Source: an uncultured Mucilaginibacter sp. (GTDB lineage Bacteria; Bacteroidota; Bacteroidia; Sphingobacteriales; Sphingobacteriaceae). Taken from it: a DNA stretch of 64,000 bases. Shown here piece by piece: positions 53,152 to 63,552 of the stretch (the stretch's first letter is position 1; each line of letters begins with the position of its first letter). The stretch is from the NCBI RefSeq assembly GCF_903893715.1, contig NZ_CAITNG010000133.1, forward strand, positions 1 to 64,000, read 5' to 3'. Both the position numbers and the translations under genes were made by a program. Under the pieces are notes generated by a model. It was not told the origin of the DNA. It saw nothing but the letters and a program-made list of their open reading frames with translations, and did no database searches.

Positions 53152-54135
53152 ATGCTAAAACATTTTATTATTTGCTGCTTGTTGTTTTTTGGGCTTGAGG
53201 CGGGAGCGCAAACGGTGTTGCCAACCGATACCATGGCCGACAGGGCGAAGGCGACGCGCGTCATCAACCAAAAGTTTGACGATGCTTACCTGCAAACGGC
53301 GCGGCTATCCACCTTTGGCAACGAGTATGGCCATCCGGTGCCCACCAGTTTGGTTGCTGATTTGGCGGGGAACTTTGTTTTGTTTAATACACCAAACTCG
53401 CGCTTTGGGTTTATATTTAATCCGCGCGTAATGCTGCGCCTGTTGAATACCCGTGGCGCGCCGGTTAAAGCGCCCAGCTATATGCCGGGCGGTACGCTTT
53501 ACTTCAGGCTTAACCGCGATTATGACCGGCCTTCGTTTTTGTCCCTGGCTTACTCGCACCACTCGAACGGGATACGGGGCCCGAGTTTAAACCCGGATGG
53601 CAGCTTTAATACCGACAGCGGTAAGTTTACCACCAACTTTTATACGCTGACGTACACGCGCGGCAAGCATACCGATATGGGCAGCCTGGCCGCCGACAGG
53701 TATGAAAGTTTGGGCCTTGAGCTGCATTCGGGCTTGTTTGGTACCGGGTACTCGGAAGGGCTGAAAGACAATTATGGCTTTGTGCGTGTTAACGGTAGCT
53801 GGATGTACAACCTGCAACGCCAACACCGCGATGCCATCGACCCGCAAAAAACAATGATGAGCAACTGGATGCGCTTGCAGATAGACTTTATGTACATTTT
53901 GGACACGTACAATAACTATGGTGTTAGCGATTACCAAAAAAGGTTGAATATTGATGCTTACTATTATTATCAGCTACCGTTTATGCAAAACGTGGCTTTG
54001 ATGCTGGGTGGCGGCTACCGCGGACAGGATATTTACAACAGCGGCTTTCAGGACAGTTATGCCTTTTTGAGTGTGGGTGTTGCAGCAGGGGTGTCCTTCG
54101 CCTCACCCCGGCCCTCTCCAAAGGAGAGGGAGTAA
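53152..54135 (+). CDS. Outer-membrane phospholipase A-like beta-barrel (OMPLA type)
   Basis: A 327-residue protein with a signal peptide (IICCLLFFGLEAGAQ). The block LAYSHHSNGIRG has the His-x-Ser-Asn-Gly core of OMPLA (E. coli His142, Ser144). About 30 residues later TTNFYTLTY has an Asn in the place of Asn156. Further strands and the ending GVAAGVSF, a terminal Phe as in barrels, agree. The frame then continues for 11 residues (ASPRPSPKERE) coded by a repeat element before the stop. Hydrolyses phospholipids in the outer leaflet if active. Catalysis is inferred from motif only. Confidence 0.65.
   Translation: MLKHFIICCLLFFGLEAGAQTVLPTDTMADRAKATRVINQKFDDAYLQTARLSTFGNEYGHPVPTSLVADLAGNFVLFNTPNSRFGFIFNPRVMLRLLNTRGAPVKAPSYMPGGTLYFRLNRDYDRPSFLSLAYSHHSNGIRGPSLNPDGSFNTDSGKFTTNFYTLTYTRGKHTDMGSLAADRYESLGLELHSGLFGTGYSEGLKDNYGFVRVNGSWMYNLQRQHRDAIDPQKTMMSNWMRLQIDFMYILDTYNNYGVSDYQKRLNIDAYYYYQLPFMQNVALMLGGGYRGQDIYNSGFQDSYAFLSVGVAAGVSFASPRPSPKERE
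54112..54130. repeat. Palindrome at the end of the OMPLA-like gene
   Basis: CCCTCTCC-AAA-GGAGAGGG, an 8-bp stem, follows CTCACCCCGG; it encodes the last residues of the OMPLA-like frame. Related words are in the 37.7-kb repeat. Confidence 0.65.
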
Positions 54136-54156
54136 AAGGCAGATGATTTGGTAAGG

Positions 54157-54203
54157 GCGTTGCAAACGCAAGACCATGTTAAGCGCTCGTTGCAAACGAG
54201 CGC
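54157..54203. repeat. REP-like palindromes, copy 2
   Basis: GCGTTGCAAACGC (54157-54169), then ACCATGTTAA, then GCGCTCGTT-GCA-AACGAGCGC (54183-54203). Same order and linker as at 52449-52495, with loop differences. Confidence 0.8.
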
Positions 54204-54229
54204 AAGAAAAAAACAAGCGGATTAGGAAT

Positions 54230-54261
54230 TTGCACATACGCACATTTACTCATTTGCATAT
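54230..54261. repeat. Period-8 array, copy 1
   Basis: Four 8-base units; read on the minus strand they are ATATGCAA, ATGAGTAA, ATGTGCGT and ATGTGCAA. The next unit (54262-54269) contains the stop codon of the minus-strand gene at 54265. Confidence 0.7.
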
Positions 54262-54264
54262 TTA

Positions 54265-54843
54265 TTAAAAACGCAGCTTAAAATGTTCTTTCACCTGGCC
54301 CGGGCGGTTAAAGGCGAGGCCAATCCAAAACAGGTCGATAGAGACGGTTGTATTGGGGTTGGCTTTGAGCAATTGCCAGGTTATGTTAGCGGCGGCATCG
54401 ATATGGATATTGGTGAGGATGATGACGGTGTTTGGCTGCAGGGTTTCGGCGTGGATAACGACGCTATGGGCATCCCACACAAAACAAGGAGGGGCGCCCG
54501 GTGGGTTGGGTGTTTGGTCGCAGTTGATGAGCCGGGCTTTTGGCGCAGCGAGTTGCAGGTATTGGACGGTAACGTTGTTGACGTTGGTTGCTATGCCGAG
54601 GTTAGCCGGTTGGAGGAATTGAACCAAGCGGTACAGCAATTGGTTAACCCTGAGGCTATTTTTGCGGTTGCCATCGGCAGGTAAAATTTTAGTGATGTTT
54701 TTAAGGTTGGCGTAGGCTTTTTTTGGAGAGCGGTCGTAAATAACTTCGTCTAACAGCTTGTAAACGAACGGCGAATGCAGGCCGTGCCGGTTTTTTGAGG
54801 TGAAGCGGTGCAATAGGTAAGGAAAGGCCAGGCGCAGTTTCAT
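54265..54843 (-). CDS. Degenerate SAM-methyltransferase-like protein of unknown function
   Basis: A 192-residue protein, start at ATG 54843 (MKLRLAFPYLLHRFTSKNRH). The opening HGLHSPFVYKLLDEV is shared with a Bacteroidota family related to class I methyltransferases. The following region (LLYRLVQFLQPANLGIATNV) has the position of the SAM-binding motif I but lacks its glycines, so it may not bind SAM. Function unknown. The stop is in an octamer array. Confidence 0.55.
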   Translation of the reverse strand: MKLRLAFPYLLHRFTSKNRHGLHSPFVYKLLDEVIYDRSPKKAYANLKNITKILPADGNRKNSLRVNQLLYRLVQFLQPANLGIATNVNNVTVQYLQLAAPKARLINCDQTPNPPGAPPCFVWDAHSVVIHAETLQPNTVIILTNIHIDAAANITWQLLKANPNTTVSIDLFWIGLAFNRPGQVKEHFKLRF

Positions 54844-54905
54844 CGCAGCAAAAGTAGTTAAAGCTTGCAATAATTGATAAAGCTTGGTATTTTAGTATAA
54901 TTACA

Positions 54906-55784
54906 ATGATGGACCCCAAGGAAATAACATCGCTGATACGCTTGCTTGACGACCCTGACGCCGAGATATTTGGCCATGTGCACGATAAGCTGATATCGTA
55001 TGGTACGGATGTGATAGAATATCTGGAAAATGCCTTTGGCGAAGCCTTTGATGCCATACAGCAGGAACGTATTGCCAACCTGGTGCACGAGATACAATTT
55101 GGTACCCTTAAAAAGGAATTAGAGCTTTGGTACCATAGCGGCGCGTTCGATTTGTTGCATGGCGCGCTTATCATCAACAAATACCAATACCCGGATTTGG
55201 ACGACCAGAAGATTGTGAACTATCTCGAATCGATAAAGCGCGACATCTGGCTGCAGATGATGTATGAGGCCAGCCCCAGCGACCAGGTGAAGCTTATTAA
55301 CCATATATTTTACAACATCTATGGTTTTAACGGCAATACCACCAACCATCAGGACCCGCAAAACAGTTACCTGAGCCAGGTTATCGAAACGCATAAAGGC
55401 AACCAGGTGTCGCTGGCCATTATCTACTCCATCATTGCTCAAAAACTTGATATCCCCATTTACGGTGTTAACCTGCCCCAGTATTTTATACTGGCTTATG
55501 TCGATGAATCGCGCCGCAGCGAAATAGATAACGGGGTGCTGTTTTATATCAATCCTTTTAACAAGGGCCTGGTATTTGGAAAAAGGGATGTTGACCAGTT
55601 TTTAAAGCAGTTGAACCTAACGCCGGATATTAACTATTATGAGCCCTGCTCTAATGTGGAAATCATTAAACGGGTATTGCGCAACCTCATCAGTTCGTAC
55701 GATAAATTGGGTTCGATGGAAAAAGTAGCCGAACTGAACGAGTTGCTGGATATACTGCAGCGCGATTTGAACAGGCAGGGATAG
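54906..55784 (+). CDS. SirB1/transglutaminase-like family protein
   Basis: A 292-residue protein with an N-terminal helical part and a transglutaminase-like core (NHIFYNIYGFNGNTTNHQDP; SYLSQVIETHKGNQVSLAIIY; YGVNLPQYFILAYVD), as in SirB1/YchA proteins, followed by a short helical tail. The core Cys is replaced by Asn-Gln-Val, so it is not an obvious protease. The first two codons are both ATG, so the start may be one codon later. Function unknown, widespread. Confidence 0.83.
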   Translation: MMDPKEITSLIRLLDDPDAEIFGHVHDKLISYGTDVIEYLENAFGEAFDAIQQERIANLVHEIQFGTLKKELELWYHSGAFDLLHGALIINKYQYPDLDDQKIVNYLESIKRDIWLQMMYEASPSDQVKLINHIFYNIYGFNGNTTNHQDPQNSYLSQVIETHKGNQVSLAIIYSIIAQKLDIPIYGVNLPQYFILAYVDESRRSEIDNGVLFYINPFNKGLVFGKRDVDQFLKQLNLTPDINYYEPCSNVEIIKRVLRNLISSYDKLGSMEKVAELNELLDILQRDLNRQG

Positions 55785-55788
55785 CTTA

Positions 55789-56373
55789 TTAGTGTTCTTC
55801 GTGCACTACTTTGCGTTCGATGCGCCTGTCGGGTATAAACCAGATGCAGGCCACAACAATGTAGAGCGAAAAACCCACCCAGGAGCAAAAGAAGGATACC
55901 GCTATGGCTACTGAATAAATCACCAACGATAACTTGCCTTTGCGGTCGTCGCCGATGGCTTTGGCCAGTAAGGAGTCTTTGCCATGATGCCTGATAAGGG
56001 CGAATACCAATATGCTGTACGCGATAGCGTTCATGATGAGTACGCAGCCATATACTACTACCGGCCATTTGGTAAAGTGGCTTTGGCCCATCCATTCGGT
56101 TACAAAGGGGATGACGGATAACCAAAACAACAGGTGCAGGTTGGCCCAAAGGATGGTTCCGTTTACCGATTTAACCACCTGCATGGTATGGTGGTGATTG
56201 TTCCAGTAAATGCCTACGTACACAAAGCTGAGCAGGTATGTTAAAAATATGGGCCACAAGGAAACGAGGTCGGCCAGGGTATCGGTTTTGGGTACGTGCA
56301 GCTCCAACACCATAATGGTGATGATGATGGCGATAACACCGTCGCTAAAAGCTTCCAAGCGGCCTTTGTTCAT
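55789..56373 (-). CDS. TMEM175-family potassium channel
   Basis: A 194-residue protein, start at the ATG giving MNKGRLEAFSDGVIAIIITI; 14 upstream codons belong to the promoter region. The FSDGVIAI motif of the first helix is the hallmark of TMEM175 K+ channels, and bacterial members have a single six-helix repeat as here (helices at about 10-30, 45-65, 80-100, 110-135, 155-175 and a sixth weaker). Conducts K+ in a tetramer. Confidence 0.85.
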   Translation of the reverse strand: MNKGRLEAFSDGVIAIIITIMVLELHVPKTDTLADLVSLWPIFLTYLLSFVYVGIYWNNHHHTMQVVKSVNGTILWANLHLLFWLSVIPFVTEWMGQSHFTKWPVVVYGCVLIMNAIAYSILVFALIRHHGKDSLLAKAIGDDRKGKLSLVIYSVAIAVSFFCSWVGFSLYIVVACIWFIPDRRIERKVVHEEH

Positions 56374-56427
56374 ATTGGCTAAATATACAGTATTGCCGGC
56401 AAGCGGCAAAAGCATGCGTTCTTTAGT

Positions 56428-57520
56428 TTATTTTGTGGTACTGCCAAACTCCATCAGGAAAGCTTTCAAGAACTCGTCAAGGTCGCCGTCCAACACAGCC
56501 TGCGCGTTTGAGGTTTCGTAATTGGTGCGGATGTCTTTTACCAGTTTATACGGGTGCAGTACATAGTTACGTATTTGCGAACCCCATTCTATCTTCTTTT
56601 TGTTGCCTTCAATCTCGTTGGTTATCTCCATGCGCTTGCGCATTTCAATCTCGTACAATTGGGATTTCAATAAACGGATGGCGTTCTCCTTGTTTTGTAA
56701 TTGTGAGCGCGATTCCTGGTTTTTGATGATGATGCCCGATGGCTTATGGTGCAAACGCACGGCGGTTTCCACCTTGTTCACGTTTTGCCCACCAGCGCCT
56801 CCCGAGCGGAAGGTATCAAACTCGATATCGGCAGGGTTAACGTATATCTCGATGGTATCGTCAACCAGCGGGTACACGTATACCGACGCGAATGAGGTAT
56901 GCCTTTTGGCATTGGCATCAAACGGCGATATGCGCACTAAGCGGTGCACCCCGTTTTCGCCTTTTAGGTAGCCGTAGCTAAAGTCGCCATCAAATTGCAG
57001 GGTAACTGTTTTTACGCCCGCCACATCGCCTTCCTGGAAATCCTGTTCGGTAATTTTATAGCCATGCTTTTGCGACCACATTACGTACATGCGCATCAGC
57101 ATGCTGGCCCAGTCGCAGCTTTCGGTGCCACCGGCCCCGGCAGTTATTTGTATAACGGCGCTCAGTTGGTCCTCTTCGGCCGAAAGCATGTTTTTAAACT
57201 CCAGGTCTTCGGTAATTTTTAGGGCATGGTCGTACTGCTCGTCCATTTCTTCGGCAGTAGCATCGCCGCTTTGGTAAAACTCAAAGGTAACCTCGGTATC
57301 CTCCACAACGGTTTCCAATTGTTGGTAGGCGTCGGTCCACTGTTTTTTGTTTTTGATGGATGCCAGTACTTTTTCGGCGCTTTTGGGGTTGTCCCAAAAG
57401 TCGGGTGCCATGGTTATGGCTTCTTCGGTGTGTAATTCGTCAAGCTTCTTGTCGATGTCAAAGATGCCTCCTCAGGGAAACTGTTCTATCCCTTAAATCC
57501 TGCAATTGCTCTTTAGTCAT
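56428..57520 (-). CDS. prfB: Peptide chain release factor 2 with programmed +1 frameshift
   Basis: ATG 57520 begins a 20-codon frame ([20 protein letters not shown]) stopped by TGA at 57458-57460. Translation shifts +1 at CTT TGA C, giving [12 protein letters not shown] and continuing to 56428; total about 363 residues. An internal AGGAGG (57467-57472) precedes the CTT by three bases, as in the known autoregulatory site. RF2 signature SPF is in [11 protein letters not shown] and the catalytic GGQ in [11 protein letters not shown]. It ends translation at UGA and UAA. This is one intact gene, not two fragments. Confidence 0.95.
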
Positions 57521-57539
57521 GTGGCAAACATAGTAAAAA

Positions 57540-57611
57540 ATGAGGAAATGTGCGAATTAGCAAATGTGCGGATGAGGAAATGTGCGAATGCGCTGATGAG
57601 TAAATGTTGAT
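57540..57611. repeat. Period-8 array, copy 2 (nine units)
   Basis: Nine units of exactly 8 bases including ATGAGGAA (twice) and ATGTGCGA (twice); the others follow the pattern ATGnGnnn or ATTAGCAA. It begins 20 bases upstream of the prfB start. Confidence 0.8.
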
Positions 57612-57761
57612 GTGAAAATTTAAATTTTGGCGCGTAACGACCTTTTTTTTAAACAGAGGATCAAAAAGCGGAAATCCGTCTGTTAACTTTATTAAAAAAA
57701 TATGGCCCATCGGTTTTTACACCGACAGGCCACTATATCATTTAGCAATTTTACTTGTTCT

Positions 57762-58202
57762 TTACGATGCCAGCATCATGCCGTTTACCAAGCCGCTCAG
57801 GTCGGTACGGTTGCCGGTAAGTTGCGAGAACATCGTGCCGAGGTTAAACTCTTTTATTTTCTCGTTTTTGCTTTGTTGTACCAATTGTATCATTACCGCC
57901 GGTATCAGTTCTTCGGCGAATTTATATGACACGTTAGGTGTAAGGTCGTAGTATTTGTTGAGGCGATTGGCAAACTTGTTTACCATGCTGTTCACTAAAG
58001 GGTTGTTGTAAATTCCTTTTAGTTGGAAGAAGGCAACCAAGTCTTTTAAACGGCCACTTTCGATATTGCTTTTCATCACATCGATAATGGTACTTGATGC
58101 CTCTGTTACAATCGATTCGAAGTTTTTTTCTGCGATCTTTGGATTGTTGATAACCGCTTTTTCTGCGTTATCTTTAATGAGTTGGAACAATTTTTCAAAC
58201 AT
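57762..58202 (-). CDS. Helical protein of unknown function
   Basis: A 146-residue soluble protein without signal peptide, predicted helical (MFEKLFQLIKDNAEKAV; ASSTIIDVMKSNIESGRLK; MVNKFANRLNKYYDLTP), ending LSGLVNGMMLAS. Similar proteins occur widely in Bacteroidota next to housekeeping genes. No family assigned. It is divergent from pgi. Confidence 0.65.
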   Translation of the reverse strand: MFEKLFQLIKDNAEKAVINNPKIAEKNFESIVTEASSTIIDVMKSNIESGRLKDLVAFFQLKGIYNNPLVNSMVNKFANRLNKYYDLTPNVSYKFAEELIPAVMIQLVQQSKNEKIKEFNLGTMFSQLTGNRTDLSGLVNGMMLAS

Positions 58203-58304
58203 TGCTAATGAGTTTAATATTAATTTACGAAAATGACGATAATCACTTGTTTTTATTATTGAATATTCAAAGATACTAAATAATTATTTTAATTATCAAA
58301 ATTA

Positions 58305-58326
58305 TTTTGACATTTTATTGTCAAAA
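58305..58326. promoter_or_regulatory. Candidate operator upstream of pgi
   Basis: TTTTGACA-n6-TGTCAAAA: perfect 8-base inverted arms in a 263-base AT-rich divergent promoter region. No gene is seen in this gap. A binding protein is not known. Confidence 0.4.
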
Positions 58327-58420
58327 TCTTAATTCAAGTGGTGTAAAACTAACACTAAGGTAGGGGTGTTAAATAAACACTATCTTACCCATGTTTTTAA
58401 ACTAATCTCAATTAATTTAG

Positions 58421-60110
<1,690 letters not shown>

Positions 60111-60112
<2 letters not shown>

Positions 60113-60146
60113 GCCCCTCCTAAATCCTCCACGGTAGGGAGGACTT
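60111..60146 (+). repeat. 36-nt GC-rich palindromic element, copy B
   Basis: Two differences or fewer from copies A and C. It starts on the last two bases of the pgi stop. Confidence 0.8.
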
Positions 60147-60168
60147 TGATTTATGAAAAGAAATAAAC

Positions 60169-60236
60169 TGCCCCGTTAGGGGCTACCTGTTTGTAGAAAC
60201 AATAACAAACCATTATTTGCTCCGTAGGAGCTACCC
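60169..60236. repeat. Paired GTAGCCCC palindrome element, copy 2 (inverted)
   Basis: Complement reads TAGCTCCTACGGAGCA, 29-base spacer ending CTACAAACAG, then TAGCCCCTAACGGGGCA. Order and spacing as in copy 1 at 23596-23663. Confidence 0.75.
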
Positions 60237-60251
60237 TTAACCATTTACAAC

Positions 60252-60974
60252 ATGCAACTATCCAACAATAAAATACTCATCACAGGCGGTGCCAGCGGCA
60301 TTGGCCTGGGTTTAACAGAACGCTTTATAAAAGAAGGCAATACCGTTATCATTTGCGGCAGGCGCGAGTCGGTTTTAAAAGAGGTTGCCGATAAGCACGC
60401 CGGCATCATCATCAAAGTGTGCGACTTGTCTGTTGAAGCTGAGCGCGTGGCCCTGTTAAAATGGGTGGAAGCCGAGCACTCCGACCTGAACGTGTTGGTA
60501 AACAATGCCGGCATACAAAATTGGATGAACATTACCGATGCCGACTTTTTTGAGCGCGCCAAAACGGAGATTGCCACCAATATTGAAGCACCTATCCATT
60601 TGATATCCCTTTTTGTGGGGTTGCCGGCGCTTAAAACCATCATCAACGTAACTTCGGGCCTGTCGTTTGTGCCCTTTGCAAAAGTGCCCGTGTATTCAGC
60701 ATCCAAGGCGTTTTTCCATTCGTATACGCATTCCATCCGCTACCTGTTGAAGGATAAAGGCATCGAGGTGATCGAATGTATTCCGCCAGCCCTCAATACC
60801 GACCTTGGCGGCAAGGGGCTACACGATAGCGCCCCGCCTGTAAGCGAATTTATTGCATCGATATTTGAACAATTGGCCGATGGCAAAAATGAACTGACCT
60901 TCGGCTTTAGCGAAGTAAGGGCCAAAGTTGGCGCCGAAGAATTAAGGGAAGTGTTTAACCGGTTGAACCCGTAG
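60252..60974 (+). CDS. Short-chain dehydrogenase/reductase (DltE-like)
   Basis: A 240-residue classical SDR. Cofactor loop ITGGASGIGLGL, NNAG motif, active-site Tyr and Lys in VYSASKAFFHSY, Ser in VTSGLSF. It resembles DltE-type reductases of unknown substrate. It lies between repeats and VapBC, outside any pathway context. Confidence 0.88.
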   Translation: MQLSNNKILITGGASGIGLGLTERFIKEGNTVIICGRRESVLKEVADKHAGIIIKVCDLSVEAERVALLKWVEAEHSDLNVLVNNAGIQNWMNITDADFFERAKTEIATNIEAPIHLISLFVGLPALKTIINVTSGLSFVPFAKVPVYSASKAFFHSYTHSIRYLLKDKGIEVIECIPPALNTDLGGKGLHDSAPPVSEFIASIFEQLADGKNELTFGFSEVRAKVGAEELREVFNRLNP

Positions 60975-60994
60975 TAGAAAACACCTATCAATTA

Positions 60995-61378
60995 TTATAC
61001 AAGTGCAATACCCTGCACTTCCTTAAAATGTTTATCAGCGGTAAAAAGTGGTAGATCATGTTGAATTGATACTGCCGCTATCCAAATATCATTTTCAGGG
61101 ATGGGTTTGCCTTTTGCATACAAGTCAGTCTTAATCTTTCCATAGCAATTCCCTGTTTCAGCGTCTACAGTCAGTAGCGTACAATTTACGAGAAATGCCT
61201 GCATTTCAGCAAGACGTTTGATTGGATTTGCGGAACGGTAAACACCAAAGTATAATTCGCCTGCAACTATCGAAGGAACAAATATCTCCGCAAATGAATC
61301 AAATCGTTTTTTGATAGAAGTATCTTTAAAAGAGTGGATAATGATACTGGTATCTAATAAACAACTACTTCCAGTCAT
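60995..61378 (-). CDS. PIN-domain toxin (VapC/FitB type)
   Basis: A 127-residue PIN-domain ribonuclease. Acidic metal residues: LLDTSIIIHSF (first Asp), VAGELYFGV (Glu), ENDIWIAA (Asp) and a late Asp in FTADKHFKEV. VapC enzymes cut tRNA or rRNA when released from antitoxin. Its start overlaps the antitoxin end by 14 bases. Confidence 0.88.
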   Translation of the reverse strand: MTGSSCLLDTSIIIHSFKDTSIKKRFDSFAEIFVPSIVAGELYFGVYRSANPIKRLAEMQAFLVNCTLLTVDAETGNCYGKIKTDLYAKGKPIPENDIWIAAVSIQHDLPLFTADKHFKEVQGIALV

Positions 61379-61589
61379 CGGGATTTATTTGTTCGCAGCC
61401 TTCTTCTATAATGCGTTCAAACTCATTCACCTCTTCTAAAGTCATGGAATTTTCAATATCCATAAAACTTTTACGGGGTGATGTGTCCCTATTTTTTGCA
61501 AATACCAGTTCCAGTTCCGTTAATACAGAAGTATCTTCAACTTTTAATAGTTCTTCTATCAAATGTAGCTTTACAGCGCCAACATCCAT
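61365..61589 (-). CDS. Antitoxin partner of the PIN-domain toxin
   Basis: A 74-residue acidic helical protein (MDVGAVKLHLIEELLKVEDT ... GCEQINPDDWK), located directly upstream of the PIN toxin and overlapping it by 14 bases. No AbrB or RHH DNA-binding motif was seen, so it is a VapB-like partner by context. Confidence 0.75.
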   Translation of the reverse strand: MDVGAVKLHLIEELLKVEDTSVLTELELVFAKNRDTSPRKSFMDIENSMTLEEVNEFERIIEEGCEQINPDDWK

Positions 61590-61636
61590 ATTACAAGTGC
61601 TTTAACTCAAAAATACAAAAACCTTATGACTTTTCA

Positions 61637-61671
61637 AAGTCCTCCCTACTGGGGAGGATTTAGGAGGGGCT
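61637..61671 (-). repeat. 36-nt GC-rich palindromic element, copy C (inverted)
   Basis: Reverse complement of copies A and B with one or two differences. It begins 5 bases after the glnS stop and in the same orientation relative to that gene as copy B is to pgi. Confidence 0.8.
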
Positions 61672-61676
61672 GACAA

Positions 61677-63332
61677 TTACTTCTTCACCCACCCATCCTT
61701 CAAAGTAACCGTGCGGTTAAATACCAAATTGTCGGCAGTCGAGGTTTTATCCAAACAGAAATACCCTTTGCGGATAAACTGATAGCCCTTGCCCGTTTCG
61801 GCTTTGGCCATATCAGGTTCGAGGTAGGCGGTAATTACTTTCAGGCTGTCGGGATTCAGATAGTCTTTAAAATCACCTTCTTCTTCGCTTGGGTCTTCCA
61901 CTTTCAGCAGGCGGTCGTACAGGCGCACTTCGGCAGTAGCGGCATGCGGCACGCTCACCCAGTGGATGGTGCCCTTTACGTTAATCCCGCTGGTATCGTT
62001 ACCCGATTTTGATTCGGGGATATAGGTACAATGTATTTCGGTGATATTACCCTCAGCATCTTTCACACAGCTTTCGCCTTTGATGATATAGGCATTCTTT
62101 AACCGCACCATTAAACCCGGCCCAAGGCGGAAGAACTTCTTCGGCGCTTCCTCCATAAAATCCTCGCGCTCTATCCACAGCTCGCGACTGAAAGGAATAT
62201 CCCTGCCGCCTTCGCCACCCTCAACTTCCGGGTTGTTTTCGCCATGCAGTGTTTCTTCGGCACCTTCGGGATAGTTGGTGATGATAAGCTTCACCGGGTC
62301 CAACACGCCCATGCGGCGCCAGGCGGTTTTGTTCAGCTCCTCGCGGATGCAAAACTCCAGCAGGCTAAGGTCTATCATGTTTTCGCGTTTGGCTACACCG
62401 ATGCGCTCGCAAAACTCACGGATGGAGCTCGGTGTATAACCACGGCGGCGGAAACCACTCAGCGTAGGCATACGGGGGTCGTCCCAACCATCAACATGGC
62501 CTTCGTTTACCAGTTGCAGCAGCTTGCGCTTGCTCATTACGGTATAGGTCATGTTTAAGCGCGCAAACTCGTATTGCTGCGATGGGAATATACCCAGTTT
62601 CTCGATAAACCACTCGTACATGGCACGGTGGGGCACAAACTCCAGTGTACAGATAGAATGTGTGATCTGCTCGATCGAATCGCTTTGCCCGTGCGCGAAA
62701 TCGTACATGGGGTAGATGCACCACTTATCCCCGGTGCGGTGGTGGTGCGCATGTTTAATGCGGTACATGATGGGGTCGCGCATCAGCATATTTGGCGATG
62801 CCAAATCCACCTTGGCGCGCAATACTTTTGCACCATCGGGGTATTTGCCCGCTTTCATTTCGGCAAACAAAGCCAAATTCTCGTCAACAGTGCGACTGCG
62901 GTAAGCATTCGCCACACCCGGTTCGGTAGGTGTGCCCTTTTGGGATGCGATTTCTTCGGCGGTGCTGTCATCTACATAAGCCAGGCCTTTTTTTATCAGG
63001 TCGACGGCGAAGGCGTATATCTGGTCAAAATAATCCGACGCATACAGCTCCTGCGCCCATTCAAAACCTAACCAGCGCACATCGGCTTTAATGCTTTCCA
63101 CATATTCGGTATCCTCGGTAACGGGATTGGTATCGTCGAAACGTAAATTGGTTTTGCCGTTGTATTTTTTGGCCAGTCCGAAATTTAAACAAATGGACTT
63201 GGCATGGCCTATATGCAAATACCCATTCGGCTCGGGCGGGAAACGGGTTAATACCCTGCCGCCGTTTTTTCCGTTACGGATATCCTCTTCAACTATCTCT
63301 TCTAAAAAATTTAACGATCGTTCCTCGCTCAT
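61677..63332 (-). CDS. glnS: Glutaminyl-tRNA synthetase GlnS
   Basis: A 551-residue class I synthetase; start at the ATG giving [18 protein letters not shown]. Eighteen more in-frame codons exist upstream but they are encoded by an octamer repeat array. HIGH motif is in [17 protein letters not shown]-like motif is [10 protein letters not shown]; the anticodon-binding beta-barrels follow ([14 protein letters not shown] and later). It charges tRNA-Gln directly, so no amidotransferase route is needed for Gln. Confidence 0.96.
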   Translation of the reverse strand: MSEERSLNFLEEIVEEDIRNGKNGGRVLTRFPPEPNGYLHIGHAKSICLNFGLAKKYNGKTNLRFDDTNPVTEDTEYVESIKADVRWLGFEWAQELYASDYFDQIYAFAVDLIKKGLAYVDDSTAEEIASQKGTPTEPGVANAYRSRTVDENLALFAEMKAGKYPDGAKVLRAKVDLASPNMLMRDPIMYRIKHAHHHRTGDKWCIYPMYDFAHGQSDSIEQITHSICTLEFVPHRAMYEWFIEKLGIFPSQQYEFARLNMTYTVMSKRKLLQLVNEGHVDGWDDPRMPTLSGFRRRGYTPSSIREFCERIGVAKRENMIDLSLLEFCIREELNKTAWRRMGVLDPVKLIITNYPEGAEETLHGENNPEVEGGEGGRDIPFSRELWIEREDFMEEAPKKFFRLGPGLMVRLKNAYIIKGESCVKDAEGNITEIHCTYIPESKSGNDTSGINVKGTIHWVSVPHAATAEVRLYDRLLKVEDPSEEEGDFKDYLNPDSLKVITAYLEPDMAKAETGKGYQFIRKGYFCLDKTSTADNLVFNRTVTLKDGWVKK

Positions 63333-63354
63333 AATAGCGCAAAGGTGCAAAATA

Positions 63355-63394
63355 ATGTGCAAATGAGTAAATATGCGGATGTGCAAATTATGAG
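63355..63394. repeat. Period-8 array, copy 3
   Basis: Five units: ATGTGCAA (twice), ATGAGTAA, ATATGCGG and ATTATGAG. It lies 23 bases upstream of the glnS start and shares words with the arrays at 54.2 and 57.5 kb. Confidence 0.75.
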
Positions 63395-63517
63395 ACTGCT
63401 GTAATTCAGCCCCGCGTCGTGCTGTCCGTTGCCCAACAGATAGACACCTCGCTTAAAGGTAGCCAGCGATATCAATGACCAATGCATAACAAGGGGGAAA
63501 AGCAGGAAAGATCCCAC

Positions 63518-63552
63518 GCTTTTTAGTCCTTGTTCTTTGCTCCTTATTCCTT
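63518..63552. repeat. Period-7 array
   Basis: Five heptads, read on the plus strand GCTTTTT, AGTCCTT, GTTCTTT and similar; complement has AAGGAGC and AAGGAAT words. Confidence 0.6.

Noticed and set aside
57457-57520. prfB as a gene broken by a nonsense codon
   Set aside because: The CTT TGA C site with internal AGGAGG is the classical programmed frameshift; the gene is intact.
57513-57710. 65-codon His/Ser-rich frame over the octamer array
   Set aside because: Composition follows directly from the 8-base repeat; overlaps the prfB start.
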